A DNA stretch of 6,894 nt from an uncultured Prevotellaceae bacterium. Its GTDB lineage: Bacteria; Bacteroidota; Bacteroidia; Bacteroidales; Bacteroidaceae. Position 1 is the first letter of the stretch. The number at the start of each line of letters is the position of its first letter. Position numbers and translations under genes: made by a program. Shown piece by piece: positions 1 through 6,401 of this stretch. The stretch covers positions 1-6,894 of the forward strand of contig CALFJA010000008.1 of the NCBI GenBank assembly GCA_937877605.1, written 5' to 3'. The notes under the pieces are model-generated. The model worked only from the letters and a program-made list of their open reading frames with translations, was not told the DNA's origin and searched no databases.

Positions 1-16
1 CCAAACTGTAGACCTC

Positions 17-718
17 ATGGACACAAGAAAAATAATAGACTATCTGGGTCAGATCCGCACGCACAACAACCGTGAGTGGTTCCAGGCCAACAAGGCAACC
101 TACGACTATTGCCGCAAAAGTTTTGAGGAGGGAGTGGCGAAGGCCATTCTCAAACTGAGCAGTTTCGACCCGGAAATTGCCCACGTGCAGGTGAAGGACT
201 GCGTCTACCGGTTTTACCGCGACATTCGTTTCAGTCCCGATAAGTCGCCTTACAAACGGCATTTCGGTGCCTATATCTGTTCGAAAGGGAAGAAAGCCCT
301 GCGCGGTGGCTATTATCTCCACTTGGAACCGGGCAACTGTCTGATAGCCATAGGCAGTTACTGGCTTCCCACAAACATCCTGACCGCTTGCCGGAACGAA
401 ATTATGGGCAACACCGACGAGTGGCTGCGGTGCGTGGAGAACGACAAGTTTGTACGCTATTTCGGCTATTGCAACGACGGCGAATGGGAGAAGTCGGGCA
501 AGGGATTCGGCCTGGAGCGGCTGAAAACGGTTCCCAGCGGTTTCCCGCGGGATTATGAATATGTGCGCTATCTGCGGATGAAAGACTACTGTTGCTGGCA
601 TGTCGTACCCGATGACTTCTTCAATGGCGACGGCTGGTTGGAGAAGATGGCCGACATCTGCAAGGCGGCCAAGCCCATGATGGACTTCGTCAATTCCGTG
701 ATTGACGATTACGAATAG
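17..718 (+). CDS. DUF2461-family protein (TIGR02453-like), function unknown
   Basis: This is a 233-residue soluble protein with no signal peptide or membrane segment. It reads like the DUF2461 family, whose members are about 220-230 residues and have no established biochemical role. Visible family hallmarks are the N-terminal NNREWFQANK segment (residues 17-26), the YRFYRDIRFSPDKSPYK block (64-80) followed by a short FGAYI strand, the GGYYLHLEPG strand pair (97-106), and a GFPRDYEYVRYLRMKDY segment near 175-191. The reading frame is open to the left edge of the window, but the ATG at 17 gives the usual family N-terminus (an MDT...IIDYL helix directly before NNREWF), so I take it as the start. 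No Shine-Dalgarno is visible in the 16 bases before it. A hairpin terminator follows 24 bases after the stop, so it is probably transcribed separately from the next gene. Family assignment is confident; function is unknown. Confidence 0.88.
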   Translation: MDTRKIIDYLGQIRTHNNREWFQANKATYDYCRKSFEEGVAKAILKLSSFDPEIAHVQVKDCVYRFYRDIRFSPDKSPYKRHFGAYICSKGKKALRGGYYLHLEPGNCLIAIGSYWLPTNILTACRNEIMGNTDEWLRCVENDKFVRYFGYCNDGEWEKSGKGFGLERLKTVPSGFPRDYEYVRYLRMKDYCCWHVVPDDFFNGDGWLEKMADICKAAKPMMDFVNSVIDDYE

Positions 719-742
719 CGAAAAAGTCTGAAAAATCGCATT

Positions 743-781
743 AAAAAATCCGGAGTTACTGAGGTGACATCGGATTTTTTT
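743..781 (+). terminator. Rho-independent terminator after the DUF2461 gene
   Basis: A perfect 10-bp inverted repeat, AAAAAATCCG at 743-752 against CGGATTTTTT at 771-780, encloses an 18-nt segment. That segment can extend the hairpin through GTTAC (755-759) pairing with GTGAC (764-768), one pair being a G-U wobble, around a TGAG loop. The right arm runs directly into seven Ts ending at 781. The A tract in the left arm makes the element nearly symmetrical, so it could also stop antisense transcription. It lies 24 bases past the stop at 718 and immediately before the candidate ald promoter. Confidence 0.8.
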
Positions 782-782
782 G

Positions 783-790
783 TAAATTTG
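783..790 (+). promoter_or_regulatory. Candidate Bacteroidetes -7 promoter element for ald
   Basis: TAAATTTG is an exact match to TAnnTTTG, the -7 element of primary-sigma promoters in Bacteroidetes. It lies 68 bases before the ald ATG and directly after the T tract of the preceding terminator. A TTTG -33 element would be expected about 19-21 bases upstream, inside the terminator stem-loop; I do not see one there, so support rests on the -7 element and position alone. A start site near 796-798 would give a leader of about 60 nt. Overlap with the terminator keeps readthrough from the upstream gene low. Confidence 0.45.
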
Positions 791-801
791 AGGCACTGAA
801 A

Positions 802-814
802 TGGAAATTTTCCA
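802..814. promoter_or_regulatory. Perfect 13-nt dyad in the ald leader (possible operator)
   Basis: TGGAAATTTTCCA has two perfectly complementary 6-base arms around one central T. It begins 11 bases after the candidate -7 element, so it would overlap or lie just downstream of the transcription start, a position where a bound repressor would block initiation. Alanine dehydrogenase genes in other bacteria are often controlled by Lrp/AsnC-family regulators, whose sites have an A/T-rich core with flanking G and C; the resemblance here is loose. An A/T-rich dyad this short can occur by chance. Confidence 0.25.
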
Positions 815-858
815 CCTAAGCCCTTGAACCTTACACCAAAACACTTAACATCAATATT

Positions 859-1965
859 ATGAAAATCGGTATTCCAAAAGAGATTAAGAACAACGAGAAC
901 CGCGTGGGAATGACCCCTGCGGGCGTTGCCGAATTTGTCCGTCACGGACATGAAGTGTATGTCCAGCACACTGCAGGCGAGAACAGTGGATTCCCCGATG
1001 AGGCCTATACTGCCGTGGGGGCTGTCATTCTCCCTACGATAGAGGAGGTCTATGAGGTGGCTGAGATGATCGTGAAAGTGAAGGAACCCATCGCACCTGA
1101 GTACAAACTGGTGCGCAAGGGGCAACTGCTCTTCACCTATTTTCATTTCGCCTGCGAGCGCGAACTGACCGATGCCATGATTCAGAGTGGGGCAGTCTGT
1201 CTGGCCTATGAGACCGTCCAACTGGACAATCGCGCCCTTCCGCTGCTCATTCCCATGAGCGAGGTGGCTGGCAGGATGGCTGCCATCAACGGAGCCTACT
1301 ACCTTCAGAAGACAAAAGGCGGCAAGGGAAAACTCGTGAGCGGCGTCCCCGGTGTGTCGCCAACCCGCGTGTTGGTGCTCGGCGGCGGCACTGTCGGCGA
1401 GGCGGCGGCACGCATGGCAGCAGGCATGGGGGCCGAGGTGACCATCACCGACATCTCCCTGCCACGCCTGAAGCAACTATCGGCCGAACTCCCCGTGAAT
1501 GTTCACACACTCTATTCGACGGAACACAACATTCGTGAGCAACTGCCTTCGGTCGACATCGTCATCGGAAGTGTGCTTGTCCCGGGTGCAAAGGCTCCTT
1601 ATCTCATCACCCGCGACATGCTGCGGCTGATGCAGCCGGGCACCGTGCTCGTCGATGTTGCCATCGACCAGGGTGGCTGCTTCGAAACTTCCCATCCGAC
1701 AACGCACTCCGAACCGGTCTATGAGGTGGACGGAATCCTGCACTATGCCGTTGCCAACATCCCGGGCGCAGTGCCCAACACCTCGACAATGGCACTGACC
1801 AACGCCACTCTCCGCTATGCACTTGCCCTTGCCGACAAGGGCTGGCGCAAGGCATGCAAGGACGATCCGGCACTGGCACGCGGTCTGAATATCGTGGAGG
1901 GAAAAGTCACCTTCAAGGCTGTTGCCGATGTGTTCAATCTCCCCTATGAGCCTGTAGAATTGTAG
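859..1965 (+). CDS. ald: alanine dehydrogenase (NAD+, EC 1.4.1.1)
   Basis: The 368-residue protein has the family's usual length (about 360-375) and no export signal, so it acts in the cytoplasm. Alanine dehydrogenase reversibly converts L-alanine, NAD+ and water to pyruvate, ammonium and NADH, and can serve alanine catabolism or ammonium assimilation. The N-terminus MKIGIPKEIKNNENRVG is the family opening. Residues R15, K75, H96 and D270 fall at the exact positions of the substrate-binding and catalytic residues described for characterised alanine dehydrogenases. The NAD-binding Rossmann motif VLGGGTVG is at 173-180, with D198 ending the second strand as expected for NAD over NADP. The segment NIPGAVPNTSTMALTNATL (300-318) is the conserved C-terminal block. 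The ATG at 859 is preceded by an A/T-rich leader with no Shine-Dalgarno, as is normal for Bacteroidetes. The gene appears monocistronic, between terminators at 743-781 and 2004-2033. The related transhydrogenase alpha subunit is excluded by the overall length and family-specific blocks. Confidence 0.97.
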   Translation: MKIGIPKEIKNNENRVGMTPAGVAEFVRHGHEVYVQHTAGENSGFPDEAYTAVGAVILPTIEEVYEVAEMIVKVKEPIAPEYKLVRKGQLLFTYFHFACERELTDAMIQSGAVCLAYETVQLDNRALPLLIPMSEVAGRMAAINGAYYLQKTKGGKGKLVSGVPGVSPTRVLVLGGGTVGEAAARMAAGMGAEVTITDISLPRLKQLSAELPVNVHTLYSTEHNIREQLPSVDIVIGSVLVPGAKAPYLITRDMLRLMQPGTVLVDVAIDQGGCFETSHPTTHSEPVYEVDGILHYAVANIPGAVPNTSTMALTNATLRYALALADKGWRKACKDDPALARGLNIVEGKVTFKAVADVFNLPYEPVEL

Positions 1966-2003
1966 CCGTTTTCCAATTGGGGTCCAAACTCAATGCAACT
2001 GCC

Positions 2004-2033
2004 GCCCAAACGGTCGGCGTTTGGGCTTCTTTT
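2004..2033 (+). terminator. Rho-independent terminator after ald
   Basis: A perfect 9-bp stem, GCCCAAACG (2004-2012) with CGTTTGGGC (2018-2026), closes a 5-nt loop and is followed by TTCTTTT (2027-2033). It lies 39 bases after the ald stop codon. A second complementary pair surrounds it: TCCAAAC at 1983-1989 with GTTTGGA at 2041-2047. Confidence 0.82.
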
Positions 2034-2066
2034 AGGCTCCGTTTGGAGTCTAAATGCAATTCGTTG

Positions 2067-2082
2067 GTAACCAGATGGTTAC
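2067..2082. repeat. Short inverted repeat between the two ald/valS hairpins
   Basis: GTAACCA at 2067-2073 is the perfect reverse complement of TGGTTAC at 2076-2082, separated by GA. As RNA the innermost pairs would have to open, leaving a stem of about 5-6 bp. No T tract follows on either strand, so it is not a terminator by itself. It may be a protein-binding dyad or a chance feature. Confidence 0.3.
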
Positions 2083-2115
2083 GAGAGTGATTTCTAATCG
2101 GATACAGACGGATAG

Positions 2116-2161
2116 AGAAGCGGCCGGTATCAATGTGATACCGGCCGCTTCTGTTTATATC
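2116..2161. terminator. Strong 17-bp hairpin in the convergent ald/valS region, probable bidirectional terminator
   Basis: The arms AGAAGCGGCCGGTATCA (2116-2132) and TGATACCGGCCGCTTCT (2136-2152) are perfect reverse complements separated by three bases. In RNA the closing pairs probably open to a loop of about 5 nt. On the plus strand it is followed by the T-rich GTTTATATCTTTT (2153-2165), making it a second, backup terminator for ald. On the minus strand it starts 25 bases after the valS stop and is the best terminator candidate for valS, although no run of Ts follows in that direction. It may instead act mainly as a 3'-end stabilising structure for the valS message. Confidence 0.7.
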
Positions 2162-2177
2162 TTTTGGGCTGCCTTTT

Positions 2178-4886
2178 TCAACATTGCTTGCGCAGTTCTG
2201 CCAGCGACTGCTGCAGGGCTGCAATCTTCTCTTCGCTGTCGGAGAGCTTCTTTCGTTCGAGTGCAACTACTGCCTCAGGGGCGTTTGCCACGAACCGCTC
2301 GTTCGACAGTTTCTTTTTCACACCGGCAAGGAAGCCTTCCAGGTGCTTCAACTGTGCCTCCTGCTTTTCAATTTCGGCTGCCACATCGATGAACTGTGCC
2401 ATGGGAACGGCAAATTCGAGTGTGCCTATCATGAAAAGGGCAGAACTTTCGGGCTTCTCCTCTGCGGCAAGCGTCCACGAAACATTGGCAAGTTTTTCCA
2501 CCAGCGGCCGGTACTTGGCCAGGATGTCGTGGCCGATGCTGAGCAGTTGCAGTTGCTCTTTCACAGGGATGTTACGCTGGTTGCGGATGGCACGCACATT
2601 ACCGACGAGCTGGTTCACGCTCTCCATGTCGGAATCCAACTGGCGGTCGGCATCGGTAGGAGCGTCAAGTTGGAGGCGTTGCACCATGATTGACTCGCCG
2701 TCCTTGCGGTCGCTGATGTGCTGCCACAACTCTTCGGTGATGAAGGGCATGAACGGATGGAGCATCATGAGCAGCGTCTCGAAGAACCGAAGCACCTGCG
2801 TGTAGGTCTGAAGATCGATGGGTGAGCCGTAGGCCGGCTTTATCATCTCCAGGAAGTTGGCCGAGAAGTCGTCCCAGAACAGACGGTAAACCACCATCAG
2901 TGCTTCCGAGATGCGGTATTTTCCGTACAGGTCTTGCAACTCATGGTTGGCCAGCCGCAGTTTGGCATCAAACCATTGTGTGGCAATGCGGTTCCCTTCC
3001 GAAGGCTGCGTGTCGGCAGTCTGCCATCCCTGAATCAGGCGGAAAGCATTCCATATCTTGTTGTTGAAGTTTCGTCCCTGCTCGCAGAGGGCCTCGTCGA
3101 AAAGGATGTCGTTGCCTGCAGGAGCCGAGAGCATCATTCCCATGCGCACACCGTCGGCGCTGTATTTCTCTATCAGTTCGAGCGGGTCGGGGGAGTTTCC
3201 GAGACTCTTCGACATCTTACGGCCGAGTTTGTCGCGCACAATGCCTGTGAAATAGACATTGCGGAAAGGCATCTCTCCTTTATACTCATAGCCGGCCATA
3301 ATCATTCGCGCCACCCAGAAGAAGATAATGTCGGGCGCTGTAACCAAGTCGGCAGTGGGGTAGTAGTAGTTTATTTCCTCGTTGTCGGGGTTGTTGATGC
3401 CGTCGAAGAGGGAAATAGGCCACAGCCACGACGAGAACCACGTGTCGAGTGCATCCTCGTCTTGGCGCAGGTCCTTTAGCTCAATGCTTTCAAATCCGGC
3501 AATCTGTCTGGCCTTTTCAAGTGCTTCATCTGCATTGACGGCCACGACGAATCGCTCTTCCTCCCCCTCTCGTGCAGGAAGGAAGTAGGCCGGAATGCGG
3601 TGTCCCCACCATAACTGTCGGGAAATGCACCAGTCCTGTATGTTCTCCAGCCAGTTCTTGTAGGTGGTCTTGTATTTCGACGGATAGAATTTCAATTGGT
3701 CGTTCATAACGGGCGGCAGGGCAATGTCGGCAAAGTGCTGCATCTTGAGGAACCACTGCATGCACAGCCTCGGCTCGACTGCCGTGTCGCTGTTGCGCTC
3801 GGAGTAGCCAACCTTATTGGTGTACTCCTCGATGCGCTCCATGAGCCCAGCCTTCTTCAGATCCTCTACAATCTGCTTGCGGCAGCCCATGCGGTCCATG
3901 CCTACATAGAGTGGCGACTCCTCGCTGATGGTGGCGTCGGCATTGAAGATATCGATGGTTTCCAACTGGTGGGTCTTTCCCAGCATATAGTCGTTCGTGT
4001 CGTGGGCGGGGGTGACCTTCAGACAGCCCGTTCCGAACTCAATATCGACATAGCGATCCTCGATGACGGGTATGACGCGACCGACAAGGGGCACAATCAC
4101 CTTCTTACCTTTCAGCCAGGTGTTCTTCGGGTCCTTGGGGTTGATGCACATGGCGGTGTCGCCCATGATAGTCTCCGGACGGGTGGTGGCCACCACAGCA
4201 TAGCGCCGGCCCTGGCTGTCGCGGTGTACGATATTGCCTTCCTGCTCCTGATCGGTGCATCCGGCAGGCTCGTCTACATAATATTTAAGGTGGAAGAGAT
4301 GGCTCTGCTCCTCGCGGTAGATGACTTCTTCATTGCTTAGTGCCGTCTGTGCCTTGGGGTCCCAGTTCACCATGCGCATACCGCGGTAGATAAGTCCCTT
4401 CTCATACAGGTCGACAAAGACCCTGATGACACTCTCCGAACGCTTTTCGTCCATGGTGAAGGCCGTGCGGTCCCAGTCGCACGAGGCTCCTAGCTTTCGC
4501 AGTTGCTGGAGAATGATGCCGCCGTGCTCGTGTGTCCAGTCCCAGGCATGCTTCAGGAATTCCTCGCGTGTAAGGTCGCTCTTCCTGATGCCCTGCTCTT
4601 TCAGTTTCTTTACAACCTTTGCTTCGGTGGCAATTGAAGCATGGTCGGTGCCGGGAACCCAGCAAGCATTCTTTCCATCCATGCGTGCATGCCGTACCAG
4701 TATGTCCTGAATGGTGTTGTTGAGCATGTGTCCCATGTGGAGAACTCCCGTCACATTGGGCGGCGGAATTACGATGGTATAAGGCTCGCGCCCGTCGGGC
4801 TTGCTACTGAAAAGCTTGTGGTCGACCCAGTATTGATACCATTTCCCTTCAACTTCCTGCGGATTGTAAACTTTTGCTAGTTCCAT
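2178..4886 (-). CDS. valS: valine--tRNA ligase (valyl-tRNA synthetase, EC 6.1.1.9)
   Basis: The cytoplasmic class I synthetase charges tRNA-Val with valine using ATP. The 902-residue protein is full length for the family. Order of parts: N-terminal PPPNVTGVLHMGH (residues 41-53), the HIGH-type ATP motif as HMGH at 50-53; the CP1 editing domain, with TTRPETIMGDTA (234-245) and GTGCLKVTPAHDTNDYMLG (285-303), which hydrolyses mischarged Thr-tRNA; the CISRQLWWGHRIPAY core block (420-434); DTWFSSWLWPIS (481-492); and the second ATP motif KMSKS at 557-561. An anticodon-binding helical domain containing PFMPFITEELW (711-721) follows, then a Lys/Glu-rich coiled coil from about 836 to the end, the tRNA-contacting arm typical of ValRS. 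Small loops at 205-221 and 437-445 seem longer than I recall for Bacteroides homologues. The ATG at 4886 (minus) gives the normal N-terminus and has only an A-rich leader. No T-box leader is visible. It is convergent with ald and divergent from mazG. Confidence 0.98.
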   Translation of the reverse strand: MELAKVYNPQEVEGKWYQYWVDHKLFSSKPDGREPYTIVIPPPNVTGVLHMGHMLNNTIQDILVRHARMDGKNACWVPGTDHASIATEAKVVKKLKEQGIRKSDLTREEFLKHAWDWTHEHGGIILQQLRKLGASCDWDRTAFTMDEKRSESVIRVFVDLYEKGLIYRGMRMVNWDPKAQTALSNEEVIYREEQSHLFHLKYYVDEPAGCTDQEQEGNIVHRDSQGRRYAVVATTRPETIMGDTAMCINPKDPKNTWLKGKKVIVPLVGRVIPVIEDRYVDIEFGTGCLKVTPAHDTNDYMLGKTHQLETIDIFNADATISEESPLYVGMDRMGCRKQIVEDLKKAGLMERIEEYTNKVGYSERNSDTAVEPRLCMQWFLKMQHFADIALPPVMNDQLKFYPSKYKTTYKNWLENIQDWCISRQLWWGHRIPAYFLPAREGEEERFVVAVNADEALEKARQIAGFESIELKDLRQDEDALDTWFSSWLWPISLFDGINNPDNEEINYYYPTADLVTAPDIIFFWVARMIMAGYEYKGEMPFRNVYFTGIVRDKLGRKMSKSLGNSPDPLELIEKYSADGVRMGMMLSAPAGNDILFDEALCEQGRNFNNKIWNAFRLIQGWQTADTQPSEGNRIATQWFDAKLRLANHELQDLYGKYRISEALMVVYRLFWDDFSANFLEMIKPAYGSPIDLQTYTQVLRFFETLLMMLHPFMPFITEELWQHISDRKDGESIMVQRLQLDAPTDADRQLDSDMESVNQLVGNVRAIRNQRNIPVKEQLQLLSIGHDILAKYRPLVEKLANVSWTLAAEEKPESSALFMIGTLEFAVPMAQFIDVAAEIEKQEAQLKHLEGFLAGVKKKLSNERFVANAPEAVVALERKKLSDSEEKIAALQQSLAELRKQC

Positions 4887-4923
4887 ATATGTTTCTTTTT
4901 AGGCTCATTCGTAAAAAACGATG

Positions 4924-4931
4924 CAAAAATA
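4924..4931 (-). promoter_or_regulatory. Candidate -7 promoter element for valS
   Basis: Read on the minus strand these eight bases are TATTTTTG, an exact TAnnTTTG match, 37 bases before the valS ATG. A start site near 4917 would give a leader of about 30 nt, too short for a tRNA-sensing riboswitch. No clear TTTG -33 element is present 19-21 bases upstream. It is the only match to the element on this strand in the divergent region. Confidence 0.5.
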
Positions 4932-4953
4932 AGCAATTCTTGTGTAATTTAAT

Positions 4954-4961
4954 TAGTTTTG
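4954..4961 (+). promoter_or_regulatory. Candidate -7 promoter element for the mazG run
   Basis: TAGTTTTG matches TAnnTTTG and lies 19 bases before the mazG ATG. It implies a very short leader, roughly a dozen bases. No TTTG is seen at the -33 distance. It is 22 bases from the opposing valS element at 4924-4931, so the two promoters would share upstream DNA. Confidence 0.42.
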
Positions 4962-4980
4962 CAACAAGATTTGTCAATTT

Positions 4981-5850
4981 ATGCATACAAGAGAAGAAAA
5001 GATGGCAGCGTTCGGCCGTTTTCTCGATGTGCTGGACCAGTTGCGCGAGAAATGTCCGTGGGACAGGAAGCAGACGAACCAGTCACTGCGTCCGAACACC
5101 ATCGAGGAGGTGTACGAACTGAGCGATGCGCTGCTGAAAAACGACGGCCCCAATGTCTGTAAGGAACTGGGCGATGTGCTGCTTCATATTGCCTTCTATG
5201 CCCGTATTGCTGAGGAGGGAGGCGAGTTCGATGTGGCTGACATCTGCAACAAACTGACCGACAAGCTGATTTTCCGCCATCCGCACATCTACCACCCCTC
5301 GCAGATAGGCAAGCCCTCCCCACGGCCGCTCCCGTATAAGGAGGACAGCGACGACAGTGCCACCTCGGCGTTTGCCGGAGCAAGGACTTCGGAAGAGGTG
5401 TTGCAGAACTGGGAGCAGATAAAACTGAAGGAGAAAGACGGCAACAAGCGTGTGCTGGACGGCGTTCCGCAGTCGCTTCCGTCGTTGATAAAGGCGTTCC
5501 GCATTCAGGAAAAGGCAGCCAATGTCGGCTTTGACTGGGAAAAACCGGAGGATGTGTGGGAGAAAGTGAATGAGGAACTGGCTGAACTCAACACCGAACT
5601 GCAGGAAAAGGAAATGGAAAAGGCCGAGGCTGAACTGGGCGATGTGCTCTTCTCAATTGTCAATATGGCTCGGGCCTACAACCTGAACCCAGACACTGCC
5701 CTGGAGCGTACCAATGTAAAGTTCATCAAAAGGTTTGAATATATAGAAAAAGCTTCAAGGAAAAGCGGTAAGCCTTTGACTGAAATGAGTTTGGAAGAGA
5801 TGGACAAACTTTGGAATGAGGCAAAAAAAACTAGCAAGAAACGCTTATGA
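4981..5850 (+). CDS. mazG: nucleoside triphosphate pyrophosphohydrolase MazG
   Basis: MazG hydrolyses (d)NTPs, including non-canonical ones, to the monophosphate and pyrophosphate, cleaning nucleotide pools; in E. coli it also affects starvation signalling. The 289-residue protein carries two MazG domains. The first has KCPWDRKQTNQSLRPNTIEE (24-43), EEVYE (42-46) and KELGDVL (61-67), supplying the acidic ExxE and ExxD magnesium-binding pattern. The second spans about 170-255, with NEELAEL (197-203) and AELGDVLFSIVNMAR (217-231), the usual catalytic copy in two-domain MazG. Between them HPHIY (100-104) normally leads within a few residues to EEVxxNWExxK, here EEVLQNWEQIK (138-148); instead a Pro- and Asp/Ser-rich stretch of about 30 residues intervenes, listed separately. 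The ATG at 4981 suits the family N-terminus. The stop overlaps the next start as ATGA (5847-5850), implying translational coupling. Length is somewhat above the usual 260-270, explained by the insertion. Confidence 0.96.
   Translation: MHTREEKMAAFGRFLDVLDQLREKCPWDRKQTNQSLRPNTIEEVYELSDALLKNDGPNVCKELGDVLLHIAFYARIAEEGGEFDVADICNKLTDKLIFRHPHIYHPSQIGKPSPRPLPYKEDSDDSATSAFAGARTSEEVLQNWEQIKLKEKDGNKRVLDGVPQSLPSLIKAFRIQEKAANVGFDWEKPEDVWEKVNEELAELNTELQEKEMEKAEAELGDVLFSIVNMARAYNLNPDTALERTNVKFIKRFEYIEKASRKSGKPLTEMSLEEMDKLWNEAKKTSKKRL
5293..5385 (+). other. In-frame low-complexity insertion within the MazG inter-domain linker
   Basis: These codons specify residues 105-135, containing PSPRPLPYKEDSD (112-124) and then DSATSAFAGAR. 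Family members I can recall go from HPHVF or HPHIY to the EEVxxNWE helix through only about 5-10 residues, so roughly 20-25 are extra. The nucleotide sequence has CCTCC (5316-5320) and GGAGG (5341-5345) as 5-base complementary arms around a GC-rich core. The encoded PxPLPYKE resembles short peptides produced when small palindromic Bacteroidetes repeats are translated in frame. The reading frame stays intact and catalytic residues are untouched. The repeat origin is an inference; the extra length is the firmer observation. Confidence 0.45.
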
Positions 5851-6398
5851 AAAGAATAATCTATATCCAATTGGTTGCCGTTGTGGTATTTCTGTTGGGA
5901 TGTCAAGGTGGCAAGCAGACACCGCCCGGGGACGAGGATGACAGCCTGGAAGTGGTAGCCGACAGCACCCTCTACGGCATTTGCGGTGCCGGTACATCCA
6001 TGCACAGTCTGGAGTTGATTACAGACATGGAAGACACCTTGCATTGTCTCATCAATATGGATGAAACATCAATGGTGCATGGCGGACTGATAACGGGCGA
6101 CCGCTTGGCGCTGATAGCATCGAAGAATGCCGACGGTGAAATGGAGGCCCATCAGGTGGTGAACCTCACCTCGTTGATGGGGAAGTGGACCAGCCTGGAC
6201 AAGAATTTCGAAATATGCGAGGGTGGGGAAGTGCGCTCTTCAGTGGGAGCCGAGAGCCGTCGATGGGTGGCGTGGAAGATGCTCAACGGGCAGCTGCTGC
6301 TCAACGCCGACACTTTTGATATCGTACAGCTTGGTGCCGACAGCCTGGCGTTGGAAAACGCAACGGGCATCTACATCTATAAACGCCAAGTCAACTGA
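5847..6398 (+). CDS. Small lipoprotein with a lipocalin-like C-terminal half
   Basis: The 183-residue product opens with a clear lipoprotein signal peptide: MKR, a hydrophobic stretch (IIYIQLVAVVVFLLG, 4-18), and lipobox LLGC with the lipidated cysteine at 19. A flexible Gly/Pro and acidic linker follows (20-34). The acidic cluster DEDD begins ten residues after the cysteine, farther than in the usual Bacteroidetes surface-export signal, so cell-envelope anchoring is likely but surface exposure is uncertain. The C-terminal half, from LMGKWTS (about 109-115) through WKMLNGQLLL, DTFDIVQLGADSLAL and a final IYIYKR strand, looks like the small lipocalin-like domains common in Bacteroidales lipoproteins (the Pfam Lipocalin_3 type is my best guess). 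The N-terminal half (about 37-100) also appears strand-rich. Its start overlaps the mazG stop (ATGA), and rnz begins three bases after its stop. Ligand and function are unknown. Confidence 0.85.
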   Translation: MKRIIYIQLVAVVVFLLGCQGGKQTPPGDEDDSLEVVADSTLYGICGAGTSMHSLELITDMEDTLHCLINMDETSMVHGGLITGDRLALIASKNADGEMEAHQVVNLTSLMGKWTSLDKNFEICEGGEVRSSVGAESRRWVAWKMLNGQLLLNADTFDIVQLGADSLALENATGIYIYKRQVN

Positions 6399-6401
6399 TT
6401 G

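Noticed and set aside
709..1476. A 255-codon open frame on the minus strand covering the first half of ald
   Set aside because: It is antisense to a clearly real gene with exact catalytic residues. Its translation is His/Leu-rich with no recognisable domain, as expected from the codon bias of the true frame.
1966..2177. A small RNA gene or short protein gene in the ald/valS convergent gap
   Set aside because: I found no TAnnTTTG element on either strand in this stretch. The hairpins are explained as terminators for the two converging genes, and no plausible short frame with a leader is present.
3696..4340. A 214-codon plus-strand open frame inside valS
   Set aside because: It lies opposite the ValRS editing and catalytic domains. 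The translation has no family resemblance and is a shadow of the real codons. Other long antisense frames over valS (2164-2805, 2184-2693, 2934-3479) are rejected for the same reason.
4887..4923. T-box or amino-acid-responsive leader upstream of valS
   Set aside because: The likely leader is only about 30 nt and has no T-box consensus, leader peptide with Val codons, or terminator hairpin.
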